A DNA stretch of 64,000 nucleotides, from assembly GCA_964653235.1 (NCBI GenBank), contig CAZZCP010000001.1:1-64000 (forward strand), given 5' to 3'. Under the pieces are notes generated by a model. That model was not told the origin of the DNA. It saw only the letters and a program-made list of their open reading frames with translations, and did no database searches. Source of the stretch: CAZZCP01 sp964653235. Its GTDB lineage: Bacteria; Bdellovibrionota; Bdellovibrionia; Bdellovibrionales; UBA840. The position numbers and the translations under genes were made by a program. Positions 49,007 through 57,342 of this stretch are shown piece by piece (position 1 is the stretch's first letter; every line of letters begins with the position of its first letter).

Positions 49007-49677
49007 TGCCCAGTCACAAAAGTCTCAACCAAAAAATTATAGCCTGTGATGCATGCCCAAGACTTCGCAGGCACTGCCAAAAGATTACCCGAGAAAAGAG
49101 AGCTTCTTACCAGGATTGGGAGTATTGGGGAAAACCTGTAGCCAATTTTGGCGCCGCCAAAGCCCGCTTTTTTATTCTTGGGCTTGCCCCTGCGGCTCAT
49201 GGAGCCAATCGAACAGGGCGTATGTTTACCGGAGATCGAAGCGGTGACTGGCTTTACCGTGCCCTATTTCGCGCGGGATTTGCCAACCAAGCAACCAGTC
49301 GTTCGGTTGATGATGGCTTAATATTAAAAGATTGTGTCATTGGTGCTGTTGCCCACTGCGCTCCTCCAGATAACAAACCACTTTTAGAAGAAAAGAAAAA
49401 CTGCCAGCCGTTCTTAAAAGATAGTTTTGAAGTCTATCCGATTGAAGTTCTGCTTTGCTTAGGAGGAATTGCTTGGGATGAAGCTTACAAAGTTTTTAAA
49501 GAATGGGGCTGGCTACATCACAAAAAACCGAAATTTTCTCATGGCGCTGAATATGTTCTCAAGAATGGAATTCACATATTGGGAAGCTATCACCCCAGCC
49601 AGCAGAACACCTTTACCGGACGTTTGACCGAAGAAATGTTCGACTCCATTTTTGAGCGTGCTCGAGAATTGCTTTAA
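49006..49677 (+). CDS. Uracil-DNA glycosylase, family 5 (UdgB-like)
   Basis: A 223-residue DNA repair enzyme removing uracil and related lesions. The family-5 active-site block is LGLAPAAHGANRTGRMFTGD and the late motif is SYHPSQQNTFTGRL. Four cysteines (CDACP near the N-terminus, AHCAPP and KKNCQPF) fit the iron-sulfur cluster. Length is typical. It starts at TAATG, overlapping the stop of the TonB-like gene by one base. The MITE-like element inserts directly after its stop codon. Confidence 0.9.
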   Translation: MPSHKSLNQKIIACDACPRLRRHCQKITREKRASYQDWEYWGKPVANFGAAKARFFILGLAPAAHGANRTGRMFTGDRSGDWLYRALFRAGFANQATSRSVDDGLILKDCVIGAVAHCAPPDNKPLLEEKKNCQPFLKDSFEVYPIEVLLCLGGIAWDEAYKVFKEWGWLHHKKPKFSHGAEYVLKNGIHILGSYHPSQQNTFTGRLTEEMFDSIFERARELL

Positions 49678-49684
49678 ATTGCAT

Positions 49685-49860
49685 AAGCTGCTCCCTTTTA
49701 TTTCACTTCGGACGTCCGTCCGAAGCAGTTAAGTATACAAAATGTTTCGTTTATTCTTTCCGAGCTTGTTAAAAATGGGATGCAGCCTCGGACAAATATA
49801 CTAGATTATTGAAAGTAAAAAAAATTTCTGCCTAAAAAGAGAAATAAAAGGGAGCAGCTT
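49685..49860 (+). mobile_element. MITE-like element, copy 1 (176 bp)
   Basis: Perfect 20 bp terminal inverted repeats (AAGCTGCTCCCTTTTATTTC and its complement). A subterminal hairpin CTTCGGACG-TC-CGTCCGAAG lies at 49706-49725. The element is flanked by direct repeats of TAAATTGCAT (49675-49684 and 49862-49871), which look like a target-site duplication. It has no coding capacity. It lies right after the uracil glycosylase stop. Confidence 0.75.
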
Positions 49861-49955
49861 ATAAATTGCATGGGCGGTAAAATTTGCCTTCTGCCAAAGT
49901 GCTAGATTCTGAGCAATTGCAAGAGACTTTGAAATGAATTTGCTAACCTGTCTAT

Positions 49956-50525
49956 ATGCGAAAAAACTTACTGCTGCTACTGCTTTTACTCCCGTCTTCT
50001 GCTTGGGCAGGATTCTTAGAATTGAGTGCCCTGGGGAGCTACCGTAAGAGCAGTGTTAATGATGACAACTTCTCAGAAACCCGCAGTTTTACTGGCTCTA
50101 TCGCTTGGTACTTTCTTGAGCAATCTGCCATTGAATTGAGTTATACGAAGGGCTTTGTTAAAACCCAATCTCAAGAACTCAATGGAGTGGTTTTAGAGCC
50201 TGTCACTTCGATCACAAATTTTACTATGTATGGCGCCGATATCGTTTTTTCTTTTGCTCCCCGCGATGCTTTTTTTCGCCCCTACATAAAAGGCGGAATC
50301 TCTTATCTAGAAAAGTCTCTTGAGACCGAATCGGGAGGCGTTATTTTCACTGCCGAACAAGATGGACAATTTGTAACTGGTGGAGCAGGTTTTAAGCTCA
50401 GTATCACCAAGACATTCGCCATAAAAATCGGCTATGATGTATGGCATGGTCCACTACAAGCAGAAGAGGATGAAGATGAGACGACAGACAATGCTCTTCG
50501 CGGCGGCATTACTTGGCTGTTTTAA
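49956..50525 (+). CDS. Small outer-membrane beta-barrel protein
   Basis: A 189-residue protein with signal peptide (ends near SSAWA|GFLE) and about eight predicted barrel strands. SIAWYFLEQSAIELSYTKGF, PYIKGGISYLEK and TGGAGFKLSITKTFAIKIGY are typical of OmpW/'outer membrane beta-barrel' proteins; it ends ALRGGITWLF with terminal Phe. It overlaps the start of the next gene by 50 bases. It is the first gene in the MITE-flanked cassette. Confidence 0.8.
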   Translation: MRKNLLLLLLLLPSSAWAGFLELSALGSYRKSSVNDDNFSETRSFTGSIAWYFLEQSAIELSYTKGFVKTQSQELNGVVLEPVTSITNFTMYGADIVFSFAPRDAFFRPYIKGGISYLEKSLETESGGVIFTAEQDGQFVTGGAGFKLSITKTFAIKIGYDVWHGPLQAEEDEDETTDNALRGGITWLF

Positions 50526-51525
50526 CACATCTTGCAGTCAAGTCTCCTACTATTATAGTATTGGTAAACATCAGGCCTTGTTACTTCGCTCTAAAGTAGA
50601 TGTAGATCAAATTCTAAATCAAACTGATATCGATATGAAAACTCGGGAGTATCTAGAGCTGTCAAAAGAAGTTCGCATATTTGCCAAAGAAAATTTGCAA
50701 CTGACTGTAGCAGACAACTATAGCGAGTTTGTTCAGCTGCCAAGAAAATATGTTAGTTATGCGGTCAATGCCTCGCCAAAATATGAATTGAAGAACTATT
50801 TGTGGTCATTTCCGATCGTCGGCAACTTGCCTTACAAGGGCTATCCATATCCTGAGCAAGCTAAGAAAGAAGCAGAAAGGCTAAAACAAGCAGGCTATGA
50901 TGTTTATGTTCGTGGAGTCACTGCCTATAGTACACTTGGCTGGTTCTCTGACCCTATTCTTTCGAGTATGCTTTTGTATGAAAAACACTCCTTTGTCGAT
51001 ACACTCATTCATGAAAGTGTTCATGCCACACTCTACATAAAAAGCGAGGCCGATTTTAATGAACGCTTGGCCAGTTTTATTGGCACTAAAGGAGCTGAAC
51101 TTTTCTATGCCCAAAAAAACAATCAAGAAGCCATCAAAGCTTTGCGAAACGAAGTCTATGATAAAAAGATTTTTTCAGCCTTTATCAAAAAAGAATTGGC
51201 TGATCTGAATCAATGGTACCAAGAAGATTTAAAAAAGCTACCCACAGAGCAATGGGATTCTCTTAAAAAATCCCGCCTAAAATCGATACAAGAAAAGTAC
51301 AAAAAACTTGATCTCAAAGGTGATTCGACCTCAGGCTTTGTAAATAGAGAACTCAACAATGCAATCTTACAGCTCTACTCGACCTACAATGAGAATTTTG
51401 ATTCACTTGAGATGGCCTATCAAAAACTCGGAAAAAAGCTAGATCGATTGATTGCACTGGCCAAAGAAATCGAAAACGAAGAGAGCCCCGAAGAGGCTCT
51501 CTATAAGAAAGTTAGATTAAATTGA
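50476..51525 (+). CDS. Predicted aminopeptidase (COG4324-like zinc metalloprotein)
   Basis: A 349-residue protein. Its N-terminus MRRQTMLFAAALLGCFNTSC has a lipobox-like NTSC, so it may be a lipoprotein. The motif TLIHESVHATLYIKSEADFN supplies an HExxH zinc site with a downstream acidic ligand (NERLASFIG). SYYYSIGKHQALLLRSK near the N-terminus is a signature of the COG4324 family. I chose the ATG at 50476, which has AGAGG 6 bases upstream. The C-terminal half is a long charged helical region. It overlaps the barrel gene before it by 50 bases. Confidence 0.82.
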   Translation: MRRQTMLFAAALLGCFNTSCSQVSYYYSIGKHQALLLRSKVDVDQILNQTDIDMKTREYLELSKEVRIFAKENLQLTVADNYSEFVQLPRKYVSYAVNASPKYELKNYLWSFPIVGNLPYKGYPYPEQAKKEAERLKQAGYDVYVRGVTAYSTLGWFSDPILSSMLLYEKHSFVDTLIHESVHATLYIKSEADFNERLASFIGTKGAELFYAQKNNQEAIKALRNEVYDKKIFSAFIKKELADLNQWYQEDLKKLPTEQWDSLKKSRLKSIQEKYKKLDLKGDSTSGFVNRELNNAILQLYSTYNENFDSLEMAYQKLGKKLDRLIALAKEIENEESPEEALYKKVRLN

Positions 51526-51669
51526 TCTTCATGGGTTGAGCTCATTGCTTCTATCTAGATCTTTGAAAAATTGATCTATTTGAGGTCTAATTTTTTGACA
51601 CTCTAGAAAATATTTCTATAGCAATTCATAAGCGAATTCAAACTGCATACTTTATGTTAAATATAAAAA

Positions 51670-52398
51670 ATGCTTAAGTTTTCTTTCTTGGTACTTTTAG
51701 CAGTCCCTATGTATAGTTCAGCAGCCACGAACTGCCTAGACCTTATGACCGGCGCGAAAGCAAAAAGTATTTTGGATTCTTTAGACCCGCAAATCAGTTT
51801 GGCAATATCCAATCGAAATTTAGAAATGCTAAGCAAGCAGCAAAAACCCATCGCGAAAAAGCTGATAGAGTTTATTCATGACTTTTCGGGTATTCGTGTT
51901 TTTCTTGGAGAATTTCAAATGGAATTTATTGTTTTTTTAAAAGAAAAATATCCAGAACTCAGTGAAAGCCCCGTTGCCAGAAAATCTTATCCCAATGAAC
52001 AAATTCCAGGAACTCTTAGAAGATCTTTTGTAGAGTTTGCCGATAGCGCAGCCCACAACTCAGGCTTTCGTTATGTCGCAAGTATTAGAGAGGTTTTAGA
52101 CAACTCTGAATTTTTCATGATGATTCGCGATCAATTTATATGGCGAGATAATTTTACTGCTTTTTCATCTGCATCTCATGGTGCTGATACTCACTTAATT
52201 ATGTGGATTTACTTGATTCGTCGGCTTTCTAAAGAGTTTGGAAAAGAGACTGCATTGGATTTCTACTCTTCACTGGCAGGAACTCCGGAAGGACAAGCTT
52301 TTTGGAGACATATTTTAGACAATATGGATTCTGCAAAATCGATCTCCTCTCCTGGGATCCAATTTCGAGTTTTCAGCTTTTATTTACCAGTACAATAG
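51670..52398 (+). CDS. Secreted protein of unknown function
   Basis: A 242-residue protein with a signal peptide (ends near YSSA|ATNC). The mature part is helical with FAVFAD-type segments (RRSFVEFADSAAHNSGFRYV, RRLSKEFGKETALDFYSSLA) and no recognised family. It is 144 bases downstream of the aminopeptidase gene and is the last gene in the MITE-flanked cassette. The gap before it shows no clear feature. No RBS is evident before the ATG. Confidence 0.65.
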   Translation: MLKFSFLVLLAVPMYSSAATNCLDLMTGAKAKSILDSLDPQISLAISNRNLEMLSKQQKPIAKKLIEFIHDFSGIRVFLGEFQMEFIVFLKEKYPELSESPVARKSYPNEQIPGTLRRSFVEFADSAAHNSGFRYVASIREVLDNSEFFMMIRDQFIWRDNFTAFSSASHGADTHLIMWIYLIRRLSKEFGKETALDFYSSLAGTPEGQAFWRHILDNMDSAKSISSPGIQFRVFSFYLPVQ

Positions 52399-52439
52399 CA
52401 AAAGAAGGCCTAAAGCCACCCCATTTGCTAAAGCTTCTT

Positions 52440-52614
52440 AGCTGCTCCCTTTTATTTCACTTTTTTCCCTGAATTCAATCGCAATTTTAATGATCTAGAA
52501 TACTCATCCGAAAATGTACCAAATTTTCAAGAATCTCGGACAAGCTATACTAAAGGTTTTAAGTACTTAGACACTCTCGGACGGACGTCCGAAGTGAAAT
52601 AAAAGGGAGCAGCT
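52440..52614 (-). mobile_element. MITE-like element, copy 2 (175 bp), inverted relative to copy 1
   Basis: Same terminal repeats as copy 1 (19 bp AGCTGCTCCCTTTTATTTC). The subterminal hairpin TCGGACG-GA-CGTCCGA lies at 52577-52592, near the right end, so the copy is in opposite orientation. Flanks AAAGCTTCTT and AAAGTTTATT are 8/10 identical, a possible worn target duplication. The interior is mostly unlike copy 1. Confidence 0.75.
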
Positions 52615-52622
52615 AAAGTTTA

Positions 52623-52805
52623 TTAGCGATACATACGCCGTGAACGACTTTGATACCTGACATCATTATCCGCTTTTTTTTGCGATTCTTTCTTGGCTGA
52701 AATCTTCTCTTGAGCAGACTCCAGGCGATGCTTTTCGATCGAATTCTCTTTAGCAAAAAGAGAAAATGAGAAAAGAAATGCTGCGGTAATAAGAGCTCTG
52801 ATCAT
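52623..52805 (-). CDS. Small secreted basic peptide
   Basis: A 60-residue protein with a signal peptide (ends near SLFA|KENS) leaving a ~41-residue mature peptide that is highly charged and basic (KHRLESAQEKISAKKESQKK, then QSRSRRMYR). Such short ORFs are hard to prove, but the signal peptide is convincing. It lies 8 bases from MITE copy 2 and is divergent from the barrel gene at 53018. Confidence 0.5.
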   Translation of the reverse strand: MIRALITAAFLFSFSLFAKENSIEKHRLESAQEKISAKKESQKKADNDVRYQSRSRRMYR

Positions 52806-52878
52806 AGTCCCCCCTCTCTACAGATAAGAGTAAGGTAAGAGTCAAAAAGGTTAAAAATATTTCAAAAAATATTAAGTT

Positions 52879-52897
52879 GTGTTGAGGTTTCATCTTC
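52879..52897. repeat. 19 bp repeat shared with 30313-30331
   Basis: GTGTTGAGGTTTCATCTTC is an exact copy of the left end of the fold-back element at 30313. No inverted partner is nearby. It lies between divergent genes. Confidence 0.6.
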
Positions 52898-53017
52898 TAA
52901 TAAGACCTAGACAAAAGCATTGCGTGCCTAAGTTCTGCTAAAAACCAAAGGCGAGTTTTTTTCAATTCAAGATGGTTTTGAATCCGTTTTTGCTACACTG
53001 ATACAAAGAGGTAAAAT

Positions 53018-53683
53018 ATGAAGTTTTTGGTTTTCTTATCTGTCTGCCTAATTGGAAATATAGCATTTGCTCAAAAATTTGCTCCCAAGGGAATCAATGG
53101 ATCTGTTGGCGTTGGCTTTACAGAATTTGATGTAAAGGCTCCGAATGATCTAGAATTTGAATTTGATGATGGCCAATTCGCCTATATTGGCGGTGAAAAA
53201 GGCTTTGGATCACACTTTTACCTTACGATTTCTCTTCAATATATGACCACAGATGGCGAGACCAATTATGATTACACCTCAGTCTCTGGCAACGAGCGCT
53301 ACCAAGCAAATGATATCAATTTTGAAGCTGATTTTTTTCAAGTTGGATTGGGTTTAAAGTTTAAACTGATCGACAATTATTGGTTTCGCCCCTATGTAGA
53401 GGGCGGCGGACTCGGCGGGTTCTTTCAAATCAAATACTCTGACACGCAAGAGATTGAAGATGCAAACCCATCATTGTCAGGAGATTTTGACACAGAAGAT
53501 TCTTTAATAGACTTTGGTTATTACTATGAAGGTGGTATTGAAATTGCCTTTTCTGATGCTTGGGGAGTTAAACTCGCAGCGCGCTTTATTGAGAGTCGAA
53601 CCAAAGAACTAGAAACTCTCGATGACAGCGAGATTGAGTACTCGAGCAATGTCTATTACTTTGCTCTACTTAAGGCTTTTTAG
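53018..53683 (+). CDS. Outer-membrane beta-barrel protein
   Basis: A 221-residue protein with a signal peptide (ends near IAFA|QKFA) and about eight barrel strands rich in aromatic ends (YFALLKAF at the C-terminus). GVGFTEFDV, GLGLKFKLIDNYWFRPYVEG and GYYYEGGIEIAFSDAWGVKL resemble OmpW/Ail-type barrels. It is probably a small outer-membrane protein of unknown role. An AGAGG site lies 8 bases before the ATG. Its stop overlaps the Spy-like gene by 14 bases, tail to tail. Confidence 0.82.
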   Translation: MKFLVFLSVCLIGNIAFAQKFAPKGINGSVGVGFTEFDVKAPNDLEFEFDDGQFAYIGGEKGFGSHFYLTISLQYMTTDGETNYDYTSVSGNERYQANDINFEADFFQVGLGLKFKLIDNYWFRPYVEGGGLGGFFQIKYSDTQEIEDANPSLSGDFDTEDSLIDFGYYYEGGIEIAFSDAWGVKLAARFIESRTKELETLDDSEIEYSSNVYYFALLKAF

Positions 53684-54092
53684 TGGAAGCCATTCTTGAT
53701 TTTAAATTCGTTAAAATTTCTTGTTTCACTACCAGGTAGCGAGCCAGTTGCTCTGGCGAAAAGATCTTACGAAGGCTATCAAGTTCTTTCTTTTGACAAG
53801 CCATATGTTGATCTAGATGGGTTTCATACTCACTGATGTGAGCTTGAATTTCACGCTCATTGGCATTTCGCATTTTGGCAATGCTATCTTGCATCTTTTC
53901 AGCCGCATCATGCTTTTCTATACCAAGTTGATGCACAATTTTAGAAAACTTCGCTTCGGTTTGTGCGTCTAGTTTGAGTTCTTCACTGACCTTCCAAATA
54001 AAAAGGTCTTGTATGCGCTTTTGCTGCTTACTAATATCAGCACGTACCAAACCGCATGATGCAATCAAAAAAAGAATCCAAAATTTTCTCAT
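53670..54092 (-). CDS. Spy/CpxP-like periplasmic protein
   Basis: A 140-residue protein with a signal peptide (ends near LVRA|DISK) and an all-helical mature domain with the Spy/CpxP pattern: KVSEELKLDAQTEAKFSKIV, then LRKIFSPEQLARYLVVKQEI (the LTPEQ-type motif). Such proteins bind misfolded proteins or metals and can feed back on envelope stress sensors. It follows the anti-sigma gene by 14 bases, so it may be a sensor or effector of this sigma system. Confidence 0.75.
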   Translation of the reverse strand: MRKFWILFLIASCGLVRADISKQQKRIQDLFIWKVSEELKLDAQTEAKFSKIVHQLGIEKHDAAEKMQDSIAKMRNANEREIQAHISEYETHLDQHMACQKKELDSLRKIFSPEQLARYLVVKQEILTNLKSRMASTKKP

Positions 54093-54106
54093 GAGCCCCT
54101 CGGTTC

Positions 54107-54658
54107 TTACTGAACCAATTGATCAAATAGCTGCCGCGCTTCTTGATCGCTTAAATTCTCCATTTCATTTTCAAGTGAACCAAATGCCAAGCTTTCTTCA
54201 CTTTCAGCATTAATAATTGTATTCGAGAAACCTTGTACATCTCGAGCAGAACTATCTAAAAGCCATTCAGTACCATTGAGCTTGGCAAATCTTGTACTTT
54301 CATCCTCACCCTGATTTAACAACGAGAAATAACTAATTCCAATTAATAATAAAGTAATACTGGCAGCCATAGAAAGCTGCCAAGAACTGCGAGATAGCCA
54401 AATACGAACAGAACTCTCGGGTTTGGTTTGTTCAATTTTTTGCATAATTTGGTTTTGCAATTTTTGATAATAAAGATCGTCTTTCGGAATCTCGGTGCTT
54501 TCACTTTGTTTACAAGCCTTGCGGATTCCTTTGAGTTCACCAACAAGTTTTTGTGCATCCTTGTCTTCAGAAAGAATCAATTCATAGTCTTTTTGTAGTG
54601 ACTCTTCGAGTTCTTTCTCAAGAAAATCGACCCAAGCCTTGTCTTTACCTTGTCCCAT
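54107..54658 (-). CDS. Anti-sigma factor-like membrane protein
   Basis: A 183-residue protein with a cytoplasmic ~90-residue N-terminal domain rich in charged residues, one membrane helix (about 93-112, LSMAASITLLLIGISYFSLL) and a short periplasmic acidic domain ending SDQEARQLFDQLVQ. Layout and the position 2 bases after an ECF sigma gene make it a probable anti-sigma factor, although the canonical zinc HxxxCxxC motif is absent. Confidence 0.75.
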   Translation of the reverse strand: MGQGKDKAWVDFLEKELEESLQKDYELILSEDKDAQKLVGELKGIRKACKQSESTEIPKDDLYYQKLQNQIMQKIEQTKPESSVRIWLSRSSWQLSMAASITLLLIGISYFSLLNQGEDESTRFAKLNGTEWLLDSSARDVQGFSNTIINAESEESLAFGSLENEMENLSDQEARQLFDQLVQ

Positions 54659-54660
54659 CG

Positions 54661-55260
54661 CTACTCCAATTGCTGATGTACTTGTACCTCTAAATTATCT
54701 ACCTCTAAATGTTGCAACCAGGCTTTTAAAGAAGATTCTGATTGCATACTCTCCCTTAGCTTCATCAAAGCATGTCGATAATTGGCTTTTGCCGTATCGT
54801 AGGGACAGTCCATAATATGAGCTATCTCTTTAAAGCTCAAATCTTCAAAAATCCGCAGAATAAGAGCTGTTTTTTGTTTTTCAGGAAGAAGTTCTACTTC
54901 TTCTTGAATTCGCTTCTTCACTGCTTCATGCAACAAAGCGCTTTCGGCTTCAGCTGCGACCGGAATCTGAACCTGGTCCATTTGCAAATGATCTGATTTT
55001 TCAGACCGCAAACGGTTCTTTGCAGTATTGATTGCGATTCTATAGACCCAACTTTTAAAAGAGGAGCGCCCCTCGAAAAGCTCGATTTTTTGAAAAGCCT
55101 TAACAAAGCTCTCCTGAACCACATCTTCTGCAGCATCCAGATCTTTACAGAATCTCAATGCAAGTCGAAGTAGACTGCGCTGGTGCCGACCCACAAGTTC
55201 TGCAAAAGCCTTGTGGTTTCCAGCCTTTACTTCTTCAACCAGAACGATATCTGCCTGCAT
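54661..55260 (-). CDS. ECF-type RNA polymerase sigma factor
   Basis: A 199-residue sigma-70-family factor. Region 2 (about 12-80) has FAELVGRHQRSLLRLALRFC and DAAEDVVQESFVKAF; region 4 (about 125-180) has LPEKQKTALILRIFEDLSFK and the helix-turn-helix EIAHIMDCPYDTAKANYRHA. It heads the operon sigma, anti-sigma, Spy-like. Upstream lies a poly-G region with an assembly gap, so its promoter is not fully known. Confidence 0.93.
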   Translation of the reverse strand: MQADIVLVEEVKAGNHKAFAELVGRHQRSLLRLALRFCKDLDAAEDVVQESFVKAFQKIELFEGRSSFKSWVYRIAINTAKNRLRSEKSDHLQMDQVQIPVAAEAESALLHEAVKKRIQEEVELLPEKQKTALILRIFEDLSFKEIAHIMDCPYDTAKANYRHALMKLRESMQSESSLKAWLQHLEVDNLEVQVHQQLE

Positions 55261-55311
55261 TTGCTGTCACCACTCCTTAGACTCGACCAATGTCGATTTC
55301 GGTTAATGGGG

Positions 55312-55321
55312 NNNNNNNNNN
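55312..55321. other. Assembly gap (10 N) in a G-rich tract
   Basis: The gap is flanked by GGGG on the left and GGGGGG on the right, and 30 bases further a C7 run begins (near 55362). A G/C homopolymer and hairpin probably broke the assembly; the true length is unknown. Confidence 0.8.
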
Positions 55322-55451
55322 GGGGGGATAGATTTTTTTTAGACAAATAGAATTGGGTAGCCCCCCCTTACGAGGCGAGTTTGATTGTATCAAAATGATG
55401 CATCTTGTAAAGTAATTTCAACAAAAATCTCCATTCTCTGCTCAAATGCTT

Positions 55452-56405
55452 TTATTTTCGAATTCGAAGCTCATCGCCCCGCTCCACAACAACAATGGGG
55501 TCAATAAGGTCTCCCCTTCGATATTGAGTTGGCTCTTGGCGCTTGCTGAGAAAAGTCAAAAACCTTCTGTTTTCATCAAAACACAACATCTGCTTTTGTT
55601 TTCCCTTTTGCTTCAATGGATCACCAATAAATCTCCATTTGTTTTGGTGGTGATTTTCTTCAGATCGACTCAAAAGCAAATAAGAAAAGGCTATTTCTTG
55701 ATTTTTAATCGGCAAATAGCTCTCAATTTCTTTAAACCAATTGGGCATATCCCAAGTTAACTTCATATGACACCAATCTTTTTTGGAATTCAGCAAAAGA
55801 GGACAAGCTTTTTGATGGGTACAAGGAGCAAGAACCCGAAAACCTTGATCAATAGCATTTGAACGAAACTCCTGCAGTCGTCTAGAGTCTTCTTTGGTAG
55901 ACGGCTCTACAATAAGAAGATGAGAAAATTCATACAACCAACTTGGAAATGTTTTTAGTTCTGTCATCGAATAGGAAGCCAGCAAAACAGACTCTCTGCT
56001 TAATTCTGAAAGCTCTACAAACTGAGTTATTCTATTACCTTTATGCTTAAAACAGATTTTTTGCGCCACTGTAGAACTTTCTACAGAAAAAGTTTGGATC
56101 TCAGGCCATATCTTTTTCGCAGCAGTACTGCCCGCAGCAAGACCGGCTCCAAAATCAGAAATTGATTTTGGCTGAAAACGAATTTCTTTCATTGCCGAAT
56201 AAATTCGTACACTATTGAGTAAATCATAGTAGTGAAGATAAGCCGTTTGCGCTCTTCGGTCTTGCCAAGGAGTCTTTGCATCAGGGTTTTTTATATAATA
56301 ATCAGATAACCAGAGCACTGAATTTGCAATTTCTTTCGGGCTGAGCGTGAAATCAAAATGATATTCGACTTTGAAATCAGAGTGTTGAAACTTGGTTCTT
56401 TCCAT
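55452..56405 (-). CDS. Rsm22-family small-subunit rRNA methyltransferase-like protein
   Basis: A 317-residue protein of the Rsm22 family (mitochondrial ribosome assembly; bacterial homologues of unknown role). RAQTAYLHYYDLLNSVRIYS and SISDFGAGLAAGSTAAKKIW give the SAM-binding part; VLAPCTHQKACPL and DWCHMKL provide cysteines of the family's iron-sulfur motif; SYLLLSR is a late family motif. The start is uncertain: ATG at 56405 is chosen over a TTG at 56444. It overlaps the GGDEF gene end by 29 bases. Confidence 0.82.
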   Translation of the reverse strand: MERTKFQHSDFKVEYHFDFTLSPKEIANSVLWLSDYYIKNPDAKTPWQDRRAQTAYLHYYDLLNSVRIYSAMKEIRFQPKSISDFGAGLAAGSTAAKKIWPEIQTFSVESSTVAQKICFKHKGNRITQFVELSELSRESVLLASYSMTELKTFPSWLYEFSHLLIVEPSTKEDSRRLQEFRSNAIDQGFRVLAPCTHQKACPLLLNSKKDWCHMKLTWDMPNWFKEIESYLPIKNQEIAFSYLLLSRSEENHHQNKWRFIGDPLKQKGKQKQMLCFDENRRFLTFLSKRQEPTQYRRGDLIDPIVVVERGDELRIRK

Positions 56406-57318
56406 TCTGCTTTGATTTGTAAGAGGCTTTGTCTGCTTTTTCAAACAAATCTTCCCAGCTTTCCATTCCTGGCTCTAAACATGAAACTCCTGCCGAAATA
56501 GTCACTTCTAAAAGCTGCCCATCAAAGACAAAGTTGTGATTCTCGATGGCCTGCCTCAATCGCTCTGCAAGCTCAATGGCAATGTTCAAATCTCCACCGG
56601 TTATCAAGATCGTAAACTCTTCTCCACCATAACGACTAAAATAATCTGAAGGACGAAGTTTGCTCTTCACTACAGATGCCAACTCTCGAAGAACATAATC
56701 TCCTGCTTGGTGTCCATAGGTATCGTTTACTTTCTTAAAATTATCGAGATCAAAGACAATCAAAGAGAGATTGACCTTTGTGATCGAAGCCTTTTTAAAG
56801 ATTTCAGAGATTTTGTTTAAAAAAGCCCTTTTATTGTAAATTTGCGTTAACGGATCGACATGACTTCTTTCATAGGACTCTTTTACTGAGGCCGACTCAA
56901 TATTGCCCTCTTCAAGATACTTAAAAATAACATTACCCATTTTAACTTGTTGATTATCAATCAAAGAAGCAACTTCACCTTTACTTAGTTTTTTGCCACC
57001 CACCTCAGTACCATTGGAGGAACCCAAATCTTCAATACTAATAGAGTCTCCCATTACACGAATCATCGCATGCTTTCTTGAAATACTGCGATCATCAATA
57101 CAAATATTCGATTCTGCGAGCCTACCTATTAGGATTTCATTTCTCTCCAAATTCCACTGTTTACCAACCAAGTTTAAAGGTCCCATCAATAAGACCAAGC
57201 TAGGCGGAATGGTTGAAGCTTCTGCCATTTTCAGACGAAAAGTTTCACTTGGAACAACATTGGTCTTCTCTGTGTTGTCAGTATTATCGCTGTCGTTGTC
57301 TTTATCTTTACTCATCAC
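56377..57318 (-). CDS. FHA-domain diguanylate cyclase
   Basis: A 313-residue protein. An FHA domain (about 45-120; IGRLAESNICIDDRSISRKH, then GSSNGTEVGGKKL) is followed by a GGDEF domain (about 150-310) with active-site RYGGEEF and the inhibitory RxxD I-site as RPSD five residues before it. It makes c-di-GMP from GTP. The FHA input suggests control by Ser/Thr phosphorylation, as in Bdellovibrio DgcB. It lies between the phosphoesterase and Rsm22 genes. Confidence 0.92.
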   Translation of the reverse strand: MMSKDKDNDSDNTDNTEKTNVVPSETFRLKMAEASTIPPSLVLLMGPLNLVGKQWNLERNEILIGRLAESNICIDDRSISRKHAMIRVMGDSISIEDLGSSNGTEVGGKKLSKGEVASLIDNQQVKMGNVIFKYLEEGNIESASVKESYERSHVDPLTQIYNKRAFLNKISEIFKKASITKVNLSLIVFDLDNFKKVNDTYGHQAGDYVLRELASVVKSKLRPSDYFSRYGGEEFTILITGGDLNIAIELAERLRQAIENHNFVFDGQLLEVTISAGVSCLEPGMESWEDLFEKADKASYKSKQNGKNQVSTL

Positions 57319-57342
57319 AATTATTATAATGTAAATTCAAAG

